Shown here one piece after another: positions 17,716-25,433 of a stretch of DNA of 64,000 nucleotides. The stretch is from UBA3478 sp038134285. GTDB lineage: Bacteria; Bacteroidota; Bacteroidia; Flavobacteriales; Flavobacteriaceae. The position numbers were made by a program, and so were the translations under genes. The stretch lies in NCBI GenBank assembly GCA_038134285.1, contig JAYPUW010000004.1:124001-188000 (forward strand). The letters are read 5' to 3'. The notes beneath the pieces were generated by a model. It saw only the letters and a program-made list of their open reading frames with translations, searched no databases and had not been told where the DNA came from. Position 1 is the first letter of the stretch. Every line of letters starts with the position of its first letter.

Positions 17716-19086
17716 TTATTTTCCTATACAGAAACTCGAAAAGATGGATCCTAATATATCTTCGTTTGTCACAACCCCTGTGATTTCTCCGAGGTGGTGA
17801 ATGATGCTCCTTAAGGGAATGGCAAGCAGATCTTGGCTCGCCACGTTTTCTAATTCGTCCTCTAACGTATGGATTTCATTCAATGCAGCTTGAAGCGATT
17901 GAAAATGTCTGCTATTGGTTAATATGGTAGCGTCACCAGAGGTTGTGCCCTCTAATATCCGTGTCGATATTCGTTCTTTTAAAACCTCAATGTTTTGGCC
18001 TTTTTTAGCGGAAATTTCAATACGCTCGTATCGACTCAAGGCTGAAAAATCTATGTCTTTAGAGAGGTCACTTTTATTTAAAACAATTAAGGTGCGTTCT
18101 GGGGTTAAGATTTCAGGTTCGAGCGTCAGGGCCTCGATGTTGGGATCCGACGCATCGATCACATAAACGATTAAATGGGCTTTTTGGGCACGTTCAATAC
18201 TGCGCTCTATTCCCATCTTTTCTATTTGGTTTAAGGTACTGCGTATTCCCGCTGTATCGATGAGCCTGAAACGGATTCCATTAAAGGTTAAGAAATCTTC
18301 AACGGTATCTCTAGTGGTACCGGCCTCGTCACTCACTAATGCCCGTTCTTCGTTTAATAATGTATTGAGTAAAGTAGATTTTCCGGCATTAGGAGCACCT
18401 ATGATAGCGATTGGAATACCTTGTTTAATGACATTGCCTAAAGTGAATGAATCGAGCAGCTGTTTGATATTTTCTTTTAATGTTTTAAGAAGTTCTTTTA
18501 AGCTCGAATAGTCAGCAAACTCGACGTCTTCTCCAGAAAAATCAAGTTCTAACTCAATCATTGACGCAAAGTGAATAAGTTGCGCTCTTATGTTGCTCAA
18601 GCTAGTTGCGAATCCACCGCGCATTTGTTCTATGGCGATCCGGTGTTCAGTCGCGCTTTCAGATGCGATTAGATCTGCAACCGCCTCGGCCTCAGAAAGC
18701 TTCATTTTGCCATTTTTAAAGGCTCTGAAGGTGAATTCTCCGGGTTGAGCAACGCGGCAGGTCTTTGTGGCAACGAATAGATTCAGAATCTGCTGTTGAA
18801 TGAAGATAGATCCGTGGCAAGCAATTTCCACAACATTTTCTCCAGTATAAGATCGGGGAGATCTAAATACACTAACCAAGACCTCGTCAACAATTCTATG
18901 CTTATCGTAAAGATCCCCCAAATGAATGCTATGTGATGATACTTCGGTGAGCGGGGTCCCAGAACGCGGCTTAAAATATTGATTTACAAGGGTGATGGCA
19001 TCATTACCTGAAATTCGTATAACCGCTATAGCACCCACACCTTGCGCTGTGGCTAAAGCAATGATGGTATCTTGAACACCATTCAT
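17716..19086 (-). CDS. mnmE: tRNA modification GTPase MnmE
   Basis: With MnmG it installs the cmnm5 group on U34 of tRNAs. The 456 residues have the N-terminal formyl-THF-binding domain, a helical domain, and an inserted G domain: G1 GAPNAGKS at 230-237, DTAG at 277-280 and NKSD near 341. The chain ends FCIGK, the conserved C-terminal CIGK whose Cys is essential. It follows dnaN by ten bases on the same strand. All key motifs are intact. Confidence 0.96.
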   Translation of the reverse strand: MNGVQDTIIALATAQGVGAIAVIRISGNDAITLVNQYFKPRSGTPLTEVSSHSIHLGDLYDKHRIVDEVLVSVFRSPRSYTGENVVEIACHGSIFIQQQILNLFVATKTCRVAQPGEFTFRAFKNGKMKLSEAEAVADLIASESATEHRIAIEQMRGGFATSLSNIRAQLIHFASMIELELDFSGEDVEFADYSSLKELLKTLKENIKQLLDSFTLGNVIKQGIPIAIIGAPNAGKSTLLNTLLNEERALVSDEAGTTRDTVEDFLTFNGIRFRLIDTAGIRSTLNQIEKMGIERSIERAQKAHLIVYVIDASDPNIEALTLEPEILTPERTLIVLNKSDLSKDIDFSALSRYERIEISAKKGQNIEVLKERISTRILEGTTSGDATILTNSRHFQSLQAALNEIHTLEDELENVASQDLLAIPLRSIIHHLGEITGVVTNEDILGSIFSSFCIGK

Positions 19087-19096
19087 TTAAAACGTC

Positions 19097-20215
19097 CTAG
19101 GCGCTGAGCATTACAGGCATCACAAGCATTGTGATTTGTTCACCAATATCTAGATGATCTAATGGTGTCAATAATCCTGCGCGGTTTGGGAGGCTCATGG
19201 AAAGTTGCACTTCTTCGCAGTCTAAAGCGTTCAGCATTTCGCTCAGGAACCTAGAATTGAATCCGATTTGAAGATCATCTCCTTGATAGGTACAATTCAA
19301 GCGTTCATCCGCCTTGTTGCTGTAGTCAACATCCTCTGCAGAAATTTGGATTTCTGCTCCTGCCATTTTGAGTCGGATTTGATGGGTAGTGCGATTAGAG
19401 AAAATAGAAACTCTACGCACAGAACTCAAGAATTGGGCTCTTGAAACGCTAAGAATGTTTGGATTCTCTTTAGGAATTACCGCTTCATAATTCGGGTACT
19501 TTCCGTCGATGAGACGACTAATGATTTCGATATTTTCAAAAGCGAAGCTTGCGTTAGTCTCATTATAGGTTAATGAGACCTCTGCTTCACTACCTGCTAA
19601 AATTCCCTTGAGAAGGTTTAGCGGTTTTTTAGGCATAATAAATTCCGCTTGAGCTGAAGCCTGAATATCAGATCTCTCGTATTTCACCAATTTATGCGCA
19701 TCTGTGGCTACAAAAGTGACACCGGTAGGAGTGCACTGAAAGAAAACACCGCTCATCACTGGCCTTAAATCGTCATTTCCGGCTGCAAATAGTGTCTTGC
19801 TAATCGCTGTTGCAAGAATGTCGCCTTGAAGTATTAGAGAAGAGGAAGCATCTAAAGCAATAGGCTTTGGAAAATCCTCTCCAGAAACACTGGCTAATGC
19901 ATACTTACCGTTAGAAGCGCTAATTTCAACCGTACCGTTGTCTTCTAAAACAAAGGTTAGAGGCTGCTCTGGAAAAGTTTTTAGCATATCTAAGAGAAGT
20001 TTCGCAGGAAGTGCTATCACTCCCTTATCAGTAGAATTTACCTCTATATTGGCTGATATAGTCGTCTCTAAATCTGAGGCGATTAAACGCAGCTGATTTT
20101 CACTTAAATCAAAAAGAACGTGATCTAAAATCGGTAAAGTGTTATTGGTTGCAATAACGCCTCCAAGAATCTGGAGGTACTCTTTTAAGTAGGTACTAGA
20201 AACTATAAACTTCAT
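19097..20215 (-). CDS. dnaN: DNA polymerase III beta subunit (sliding clamp)
   Basis: Ring clamp that tethers DNA polymerase III. The 372 residues show the three-repeat clamp pattern: an N-terminal MKFIVSSTYLKEYLQ, the middle EFIMPKKPLNLL segment, and a C-terminal end in ITMLVMPVMLSA, close to the usual MPM(R/L) tail. dnaA and recF do not adjoin, so this is not an oriC-type cluster, as is common in Bacteroidota. The -7 box ends four bases before the ATG, which predicts a leaderless transcript. mnmE lies downstream. Confidence 0.95.
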   Translation of the reverse strand: MKFIVSSTYLKEYLQILGGVIATNNTLPILDHVLFDLSENQLRLIASDLETTISANIEVNSTDKGVIALPAKLLLDMLKTFPEQPLTFVLEDNGTVEISASNGKYALASVSGEDFPKPIALDASSSLILQGDILATAISKTLFAAGNDDLRPVMSGVFFQCTPTGVTFVATDAHKLVKYERSDIQASAQAEFIMPKKPLNLLKGILAGSEAEVSLTYNETNASFAFENIEIISRLIDGKYPNYEAVIPKENPNILSVSRAQFLSSVRRVSIFSNRTTHQIRLKMAGAEIQISAEDVDYSNKADERLNCTYQGDDLQIGFNSRFLSEMLNALDCEEVQLSMSLPNRAGLLTPLDHLDIGEQITMLVMPVMLSA

Positions 20216-20219
20216 AACA

Positions 20220-20227
20220 CAAATATA
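20220..20227 (-). promoter_or_regulatory. -7 box for dnaN, placed for a leaderless transcript
   Basis: Reads TATATTTG on the minus strand, then TGTT and the ATG. With transcription starting about five bases after the box, the first base would be the A of the start codon. No clear -33 element is seen; the upstream stretch is A-rich. Confidence 0.5.
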
Positions 20228-20251
20228 TCCTAATTTGGTTCTTTTTTTCTG

Positions 20252-21097
20252 CTACTTAGAATCAGTTATAAACAAGAGGTCAACACGCGTGCCTAGCTCA
20301 AGACCTAATAGTGAAACTACTGATCCAGTTACTTGAGGAACAGATCCATAAACAGATAGTTGTAAATGATTACTTGAATTAAAAAGAGCCAATAATTTAC
20401 CTTCTGCAGCATTTCTTTTCTTGGTGGATTTGATCAATGTGGCAGCAAAAGACTGGAAGCTGTTTTCAATTCCTTGTATCGAGTGGTTTCGAGCCTTAAT
20501 CACAATTGGTCGGCCATTGCGACGGGCCTCTACATTTTCTTTTTTGATATTAGTGACTGCATTACCGAAATGATCGATATAGATCACTTCTCCTTCAATG
20601 CGACTCGCGTTTTCAGAAAGTCGTGGTTGACGAGGCTGAAGTTGAATAATTTCATCAGTTTCACTGCCCAGAACAGTTAATGCTCCCTGATTAGAGAGGT
20701 GTGCTGCTGCTCGCGTTAGTACGTCTAGTTCGTGAAACCCTGAGAGGGGCTTATAGGCTTCAATAATTCTAATTTCTTCAATGGCCTCTGAAGAGACGAT
20801 TTCAGGAATGATTCCATTATCTGGTGCAATGAGAAAGCGCTTATGGGCAACAACCACAATAAATCGATTTATTGGGATTAGGGTGTTGTTTAAGGCAATA
20901 AGGTGTACGCTTCCCTCTGCGAAATCTAAATAGGTAGAACGGACTAAATAAGCAGCGGCCGTTATGTTAAAGTGGTCCACCTCATTAGAGATATCAACAA
21001 CCGTACTCTCAGGAGCGTATTTTAGTAGAGCTGCTTTGATTCGGGCGACGTAATGATCTTTGATTCCAAAGTCTGAGGTGAGAGTAATGACGCCCAT
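20252..21097 (-). CDS. SAM hydrolase / SAM hydroxide adenosyltransferase family (DUF62)
   Basis: Family known to hydrolyse S-adenosylmethionine to adenosine and methionine. The 281 residues show the N-terminal TLTSDFGIKDHYVARIK signature, a middle PDNGIIPE segment, and the C-terminal domain opening EGEVIYIDHFGNAVTNI, all characteristic. The biological role in bacteria that carry it is not settled. It is transcribed towards dnaN (37-base gap) and is divergent from phoH. No strong promoter is seen upstream of it. Confidence 0.9.
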   Translation of the reverse strand: MGVITLTSDFGIKDHYVARIKAALLKYAPESTVVDISNEVDHFNITAAAYLVRSTYLDFAEGSVHLIALNNTLIPINRFIVVVAHKRFLIAPDNGIIPEIVSSEAIEEIRIIEAYKPLSGFHELDVLTRAAAHLSNQGALTVLGSETDEIIQLQPRQPRLSENASRIEGEVIYIDHFGNAVTNIKKENVEARRNGRPIVIKARNHSIQGIENSFQSFAATLIKSTKKRNAAEGKLLALFNSSNHLQLSVYGSVPQVTGSVVSLLGLELGTRVDLLFITDSK

Positions 21098-21140
21098 TCA
21101 ATTGTTGATACTTTTGTCCATGGCCAAGAGGTATTTTGGC

Positions 21141-21148
21141 TATGTTTG
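21141..21148 (+). promoter_or_regulatory. -7 box for phoH
   Basis: Reads TATGTTTG, matching TAnnTTTG, 29 bases before the TTG start of phoH. A TTTTG lies upstream at a wider spacing than usual, so the -33 part is doubtful. Confidence 0.4.
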
Positions 21149-21177
21149 TTTGAAGGTAAAATTAGTGAAAAGATATT

Positions 21178-22140
21178 TTGAAAGAACTTCTTATTGAGCT
21201 GACTGATATTAGTGCGCAAGACTTTTTTGGTCTAGAGAATGAAACGGTAAGTCTTTTAAAGAAATACTATCCCAAACTCAAAATAGTAGCACGAGGCAAT
21301 AAGCTTAAAGCTTATGGTGACAAGGAAGAGCTCGAAGCATTTGATGCTCACTTTGATCAACTGACATCGCATTTTGCCAAATACAATAAACTTGACGAGA
21401 ATAATATTGAACGCATCCTCAATGGTGAAAACAATGGCAATGATGGTGATGCATTTAGTAAATCTGTAGACGATTTGATTTTGGTGCATGGGGTAAGCGG
21501 ACGCAAGATTAAAGCGCAGACCCTAAATCAGAAGCGATTAGTCGAAGCAGTACTTAAAAACGATATGGTTTTTGCCATTGGCCCTGCAGGTACTGGTAAG
21601 ACCTATACAGGAGTGGCTATGGCAGTAAGGGCACTCAAGGAAAAGCAAGTAAGACGCATCATATTAACTCGTCCTGCGGTAGAAGCTGGAGAAAACTTAG
21701 GTTTTTTGCCAGGCGACCTGAAAGAGAAGTTGGACCCTTATATGCAACCGCTATATGATGCATTGCGTGACATGATACCTCCTGAGAAATTACAGAATTA
21801 CATAGAAACAGGGGTAATTCAGATTGCTCCTATGGCGTTTATGCGTGGTCGTACCCTTGACGATGCCTTTGTAATTTTGGATGAGGCGCAGAACACAACC
21901 CATGCGCAGATGAAGATGTTCTTGACGCGTATGGGCAAAAATGCCAAGTTCTTACTCACGGGAGATCCTGGACAAATTGACTTGCCAAGGAGAGTGATTT
22001 CAGGATTGAAAGAAGCACTATTGGTGCTTAATAAGATTGATGGGATTTCGATTATATACCTCGACGATAAAGATGTTATACGCCATCGACTTGTGAAGAA
22101 AGTAATCGATGCTTATAAGAATATTGAGCATCAAAACTGA
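21178..22140 (+). CDS. phoH: PhoH-family P-loop ATPase
   Basis: Cytoplasmic ATPase of the PhoH/YbeZ type, linked in other bacteria to RNA handling with YbeY. An N-terminal domain (1-110, with LKIVARGNKLKAYG) precedes the ATPase: Walker A GPAGTGKT at 135-142 and Walker B VILDEAQN near 235-242. The start is TTG at 21178, which gives MKELLIELTDIS as in flavobacterial relatives; no in-frame ATG or GTG fits better. purC begins six bases after its stop, suggesting one transcript. Confidence 0.93.
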   Translation: MKELLIELTDISAQDFFGLENETVSLLKKYYPKLKIVARGNKLKAYGDKEELEAFDAHFDQLTSHFAKYNKLDENNIERILNGENNGNDGDAFSKSVDDLILVHGVSGRKIKAQTLNQKRLVEAVLKNDMVFAIGPAGTGKTYTGVAMAVRALKEKQVRRIILTRPAVEAGENLGFLPGDLKEKLDPYMQPLYDALRDMIPPEKLQNYIETGVIQIAPMAFMRGRTLDDAFVILDEAQNTTHAQMKMFLTRMGKNAKFLLTGDPGQIDLPRRVISGLKEALLVLNKIDGISIIYLDDKDVIRHRLVKKVIDAYKNIEHQN

Positions 22141-22146
22141 AGATTT

Positions 22147-23106
22147 ATGAAGGCTGTTAATACCCTAATGCATACTGATTTTTCATTTAAAGCTCAGCAA
22201 TCAGTTTACCGCGGCAAGGTTAGGGAAGTTTATACACTCGAAAACAATATACTCGTAATGGTTGCTACAGACCGTTTATCTGCTTTTGATGTCGTTATGC
22301 CTAAGGGTATTCCTTACAAAGGACAGATTCTTAATCAGATTGCGACAAAGATGCTCCGTAATACCTCGGATAGTGTTCCCAATTGGCTCATCGCGTCACC
22401 CCATCCGAACGTAGCCATCGGAAAGGCTTGTAAACCAGTGAAAATTGAAATGGTGATTCGTGGCTATTTAGCCGGTCATGCGGCACGAGAATATGCCGCA
22501 GGTAAGCGCAGCTTATGTGGGGTAGAAATGCCAAATGGGATGCGTGAGAACGATGCATTTGAAAGGCCAATCATCACTCCGGCTACTAAGGCTGAGCAAG
22601 GGGAGCATGACGAAGATATTTCTGTAGAAGGTATATTAGAACGCGGCTTAGTATCTGAGGATGATTACCACACTCTTGAACGCTACACACGACTTCTTTT
22701 TGAAAAAGGGAGTGCCCTTGCAAAAGAAGCAGGTTTGATTTTAGTCGATACTAAGTATGAATTCGGACGCACATTTGATGGAGAGCTTGTGCTAATTGAT
22801 GAAGTGCATACACCTGATTCTTCGCGTTATTTTTATGCAGATACCTATGAAGAACTTCAGCGTAAGGGGGAGCCTCAAAAACAACTTTCAAAAGAATTTG
22901 TGCGCAGATGGCTGATTGAACAAGGTTTTCAGGGTAAGCCAGGGCAAACGGTTCCGGAGATGTCTGATAGCTACATCGAAGGAGTTTCGAATAGGTACAT
23001 AGAATTGTACGAGGCAATACTTCAAGAAAGCTTTGATAAGGCAGACACCTCTGACATTCATCACAGGATTGAGAAAAATGTGAATGAATTTTTATCCACC
23101 TACTAG
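22147..23106 (+). CDS. purC: Phosphoribosylaminoimidazole-succinocarboxamide synthase (SAICAR synthetase)
   Basis: Joins CAIR and aspartate in purine synthesis. At 319 residues it belongs to the longer SAICAR synthetase type, not the 237-residue E. coli form. YRGKVREVY, VATDRLSAFDVV, VRGYLAGHA and LVDTKYEFG are family motifs in the expected order, and the DEVHTPDSSRY segment binds substrate. Start taken at 22147; an ATG seven codons on (22168) is possible. It lies directly behind phoH. Confidence 0.95.
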   Translation: MKAVNTLMHTDFSFKAQQSVYRGKVREVYTLENNILVMVATDRLSAFDVVMPKGIPYKGQILNQIATKMLRNTSDSVPNWLIASPHPNVAIGKACKPVKIEMVIRGYLAGHAAREYAAGKRSLCGVEMPNGMRENDAFERPIITPATKAEQGEHDEDISVEGILERGLVSEDDYHTLERYTRLLFEKGSALAKEAGLILVDTKYEFGRTFDGELVLIDEVHTPDSSRYFYADTYEELQRKGEPQKQLSKEFVRRWLIEQGFQGKPGQTVPEMSDSYIEGVSNRYIELYEAILQESFDKADTSDIHHRIEKNVNEFLSTY

Positions 23107-23204
23107 TCTCTTCTTCAACTACAGGAATTTATTTTTTAGGTTTTTCTGACGAATCTCATTAATTCTCAGATAAATAGCTTTCTTTTGCAGTAGATTTTTA
23201 AATT

Positions 23205-23396
23205 ATGAATGGTACAGTAAAATTTTTCAATGAAACCAAAGGTTTTGGTTTTATCACTAACGATGAAACTGGCGAAGACGTTTTCGTTCACGTAACTGCC
23301 TTAAAAGGCCTAACTATTAAAGAAGGGGACGCTGTTTCTTACAGTGAAGAGCAAGGTAAAAAAGGTCTTCAAGCTGCGAATATAGAAATGCTATAA
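23205..23396 (+). CDS. Cold-shock domain protein
   Basis: Single cold-shock domain of 63 residues, an RNA/single-strand DNA chaperone. RNP1 is KGFGFI (near 13-18) and RNP2 is DVFVHV (near 25-30). The aromatic surface is complete. It has its own 98-base AT-rich leader after purC and its own terminator 25 bases downstream, so it is probably a separate unit. No exact TAnnTTTG box is present in the leader. Without more domains it cannot be tied to cold response rather than constitutive use. Confidence 0.94.
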   Translation: MNGTVKFFNETKGFGFITNDETGEDVFVHVTALKGLTIKEGDAVSYSEEQGKKGLQAANIEML

Positions 23397-23420
23397 ACGA
23401 CTAATGTATATTTGCTTAAC

Positions 23421-23451
23421 AAAAGGCAGCCCGCGACGGGTTGCCTTTTTT
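23421..23451 (+). terminator. Rho-independent terminator of the cold-shock gene
   Basis: Hairpin with arms AAAGGCAGCCC and GGGTTGCCTTT around a short GCGAC loop, followed by a run of T. It sits 25 bases after the csp stop codon on the same strand. Confidence 0.9.
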
Positions 23452-23481
23452 GTTTCATGCGTGATGCGCACTGCTAGCCGC

Positions 23482-23534
23482 TTTTTTATTTACAGAAAGA
23501 TTCGAGCAAGCTCAACCTTTCTGTAAATAAAAAA
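23482..23534. repeat. 18-bp perfect inverted repeat between csp and tRNA-Met
   Basis: Left arm 23482-23499 and right arm 23517-23534 are exact reverse complements (TTTTTTATTTACAGAAAG and its complement). The 17-base spacer contains a further GAG/CTC pairing. The outer arms are T-rich and A-rich, so either strand would give a very stable hairpin ending in U. It may back up termination of csp and of tRNA-Met, which converge here. This 340-base gap without protein genes (23397-23736) otherwise holds only the two terminators, tRNA-Met and its promoter. Confidence 0.85.
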
Positions 23535-23558
23535 TCACATTGTTCTTCGAACAAAGTG
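23526..23558 (-). terminator. Terminator of tRNA-Met
   Basis: On the minus strand, 13 bases after the tRNA end, CAC-TTTGTTC and GAACAA-GTG arms (23536-23558, one A-A mismatch, TTC/GAA loop) form a hairpin followed by ATTTTTTATTT. The T run is shared with the long inverted repeat next to it. Confidence 0.75.
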
Positions 23559-23571
23559 GTTGCTTTTGTTG

Positions 23572-23645
23572 TAGCGAGGGGGGGAATTGAACCCCCGACC
23601 TCAGGGTTATGAATCCTGCGCTCTAACCGCCTGAGCTACCTCGCC
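23572..23645 (-). tRNA. tRNA-Met (anticodon CAT)
   Basis: 74-base cloverleaf read on the minus strand. Acceptor arm GGCGAGG pairs with CCTCGCT (first pair G-U), followed by A73; CCA is not encoded. The D-arm is GCTC/GAGC, the anticodon loop TTCATAA, and the T-arm GGGGG/CCCCC around TTCAATT. The anticodon stem has an A-C opposition at its loop end. It lacks the three G-C pairs of an initiator, so it is an elongator Met tRNA or possibly the Ile tRNA that reads AUA after C34 modification. Confidence 0.95.
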
Positions 23646-23666
23646 TAACAGTTTCTAAACTGGCGG

Positions 23667-23674
23667 CAAATATA
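23667..23674 (-). promoter_or_regulatory. -7 box for tRNA-Met
   Basis: TATATTTG on the minus strand, 21 bases before the tRNA 5' end. Between them is a 14-base palindrome, CAGTTTCTAAACTG (23649-23662), which would form a small hairpin in the 5' leader. Confidence 0.55.
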
Positions 23675-23736
23675 AAGAGTAATTTTTTTTAATCTCTACT
23701 TTTTGGTTAATTTGCTCAAATGCCTAATGCTAATTT

Positions 23737-24123
23737 ATGAGCGCTAAGACGAAGTTTGAGATGGAATTTGTTTTTCAGGCATCTCCTCAACTTTTATATC
23801 AATATATTTCCACAGCCTCAGGTCTCTCTGAATGGTACGCTGATAACGTGAATTCGCGAAGCGAGAAGTTTACCTTCATTTGGGATGAAAATGAAGAAGA
23901 GGCCATATTGCTTAAAAAGAAGTCTGATCAATACGTGCGCTTTCAATGGAGTCATGCAGATAGTCCAGAGGAGTATTTCGAATTGCGCATTGTCGTCGAT
24001 GAGATTACTAAGGACGTATCTCTCTTTGTGACAGACTTTGCCGAGGAGGATGAAGTAGAAGAGACCCAAATGCTTTGGGAAAATCAAATTGATGATCTTA
24101 AGCACGTATTAGGTTCTGCATAA
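23737..24123 (+). CDS. START-like domain protein (AHSA1/SRPBCC fold)
   Basis: 128-residue helix-grip protein conserved in Bacteroidota. It opens KFEMEFVFQASPQLLYQYIS, has GLSEWYADNV as in AHSA1-type proteins, and ends in an acidic segment followed by a long C-terminal helix (DDLKHVLG). The fold has a hydrophobic pocket, but the ligand is unknown. No signal peptide is present. It is divergent from tRNA-Met and is followed after 15 bases by the class IV aminotransferase-like gene, a pairing seen in flavobacteria. Confidence 0.82.
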   Translation: MSAKTKFEMEFVFQASPQLLYQYISTASGLSEWYADNVNSRSEKFTFIWDENEEEAILLKKKSDQYVRFQWSHADSPEEYFELRIVVDEITKDVSLFVTDFAEEDEVEETQMLWENQIDDLKHVLGSA

Positions 24124-24138
24124 AACTTCTTATCCCTT

Positions 24139-24939
24139 ATGGTGCTAAATGTAAATGGGATCTTGATTTCTGAATCAGATCCTTACTTTTCTTTTTCACA
24201 GTTTATTTCCAATTCTTCAGTAGCTGTAGAAGAAAGACTTTTTTTCGATTCAGGACAGTGCAAGGATTTCGAACGCCATTACTTTGGCATTATGACTTCT
24301 ATGCGCATTTATAAGCGGCGCATTCCAATGGAGTACACCCCAGAATTTATTGAAGTAGAAATCAAAAAGACCATAGTGGCAAATGAAATTACTGGAAAGG
24401 TTCTCGTTCATTTTTACGCTACCCTTTCTGAAAATCAAACCCCTTTATTTCTAGTGGCTTTAGAACCTTTGAAAGCTAATCATTGGACAATAAAGTCCAT
24501 GAAAGAACTCGATCTCTTTAAAGAATTTTATTGGTCTGATGATTTTTTGAATGGGGTGAAAACACCTTCTTCGCCAATCCATAGTGTGGCTCGGGCGTAT
24601 TGCAATGATCACGGATACCAAGACTGTCTTATTCTTAATGCTCGTAAGGAGGTAGTGATGACCTTGGGCGGTTATGTGTTTCTGCGCTTTGGTAATACGC
24701 TTAAAACCCCTTCCGAAAAATCAGGGGTGTATCAAGAGACCTTAAGACGGAATTTTATTGAATCGATTAAAGAGATAGAAGCTTACACCCTAGAAGAAAC
24801 TGAAATAAACCCCTTTGATGTGCAGCGAGCAGAAGAGTTGATCATTATAAGTGCTGACAAAGGGTTGATAGGGGTTGAGCGTTTCAGAAAAACAACCTAT
24901 TTACATAAAGCAATAAATGCTATCGCTGGTGTACTTTAA
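24139..24939 (+). CDS. Aminotransferase class IV-like protein (diverged)
   Basis: 266 residues with the PLP fold-type IV outline. VLNVNGILI at the start matches the usual first strand. The likely PLP lysine is Lys141 in GVKTPSSP. HGYQDCLILNARKEVV aligns with the segment leading to the Glu that normally contacts the PLP pyridine nitrogen, but here that place reads MTLGGYVFL, so the Glu is missing. Relatives are annotated as aminodeoxychorismate lyase or branched-chain aminotransferase, and activity is doubtful for this one. It follows the START-like gene and ends at a two-way terminator shared with HU. Confidence 0.72.
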   Translation: MVLNVNGILISESDPYFSFSQFISNSSVAVEERLFFDSGQCKDFERHYFGIMTSMRIYKRRIPMEYTPEFIEVEIKKTIVANEITGKVLVHFYATLSENQTPLFLVALEPLKANHWTIKSMKELDLFKEFYWSDDFLNGVKTPSSPIHSVARAYCNDHGYQDCLILNARKEVVMTLGGYVFLRFGNTLKTPSEKSGVYQETLRRNFIESIKEIEAYTLEETEINPFDVQRAEELIIISADKGLIGVERFRKTTYLHKAINAIAGVL

Positions 24940-24963
24940 TAATAGATAAGTTTAGACGAAAAA

Positions 24964-24984
24964 AAAGCGCCATAAAGGCGCTTT
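24964..24984. terminator. Bidirectional terminator between the class IV gene and HU
   Basis: AAAGCGCC and GGCGCTTT arms around ATAAA, an 8-bp perfect stem. It is flanked by A on the left and TTTAATTT on the right, so it can serve both convergent genes. Confidence 0.88.
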
Positions 24985-25007
24985 AATTTCAATTTTTAAT
25001 GGTTGTA

Positions 25008-25280
25008 TTAGTTTACTGCAGATGATAATTCAGCTCCTGCTTTAAACTTTACTACATTTTTAGCAGAGATTTTGATCTTTGCACCAGTTTGTGGGTTTCT
25101 TCCTTCTCTTGCGCTTCTCTTAGAGACAGACCAAGATCCAAAACCTACTAAAGAAACACGTCCACCTTTTTTCAAAGATCCTTCAATGTTTCCTAAGAAA
25201 GATTCTAATGCTTTTTTTGCAGCAGCTTTTGTAATACCGGCATCAGCAGCCATTGCATCGATTAATTCAGTTTTGTTCAT
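25008..25280 (-). CDS. hup: HU-family DNA-binding protein
   Basis: Histone-like nucleoid protein of 90 residues. The N-terminal helices (MNKTELIDAMAADAG) and the GFGSW turn are present. The DNA-bending arm is EGRNPQTGAKIKI with the intercalating Pro in RNPQTG, and the C-terminus is VVKFKAG. No extension or fusion is visible. It has its own -7 box, 38 bases before the ATG, and shares its terminator with the convergent gene. Confidence 0.95.
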   Translation of the reverse strand: MNKTELIDAMAADAGITKAAAKKALESFLGNIEGSLKKGGRVSLVGFGSWSVSKRSAREGRNPQTGAKIKISAKNVVKFKAGAELSSAVN

Positions 25281-25318
25281 AGTAAATTAATTTAAGGTTT
25301 ATTGTTTGATAACGCACT

Positions 25319-25326
25319 CAAATATA
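25319..25326 (-). promoter_or_regulatory. -7 box for the HU gene
   Basis: TATATTTG on the minus strand, with a TTTA about 15 bases upstream instead of a good -33 TTTG. In the gap to fmt, a GGCCT..AGGCC hairpin near 25346-25362 may end fmt transcripts weakly. Confidence 0.55.
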
Positions 25327-25433
25327 GTCGGAAATCCCTGTAAATGGCCTATTTATGAGGCCTTACATCTATTTTGTTAATAAGTTTAATGGTTTATTAA
25401 CATTTCTTGCCCTAAAACGGACTTTTTGAGCGC

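Noticed and set aside
25346..25362. GGCCT...AGGCC hairpin as a strong fmt terminator
   Set aside because: Five-bp stem and only a short T run; kept as a possible weak terminator, not listed.
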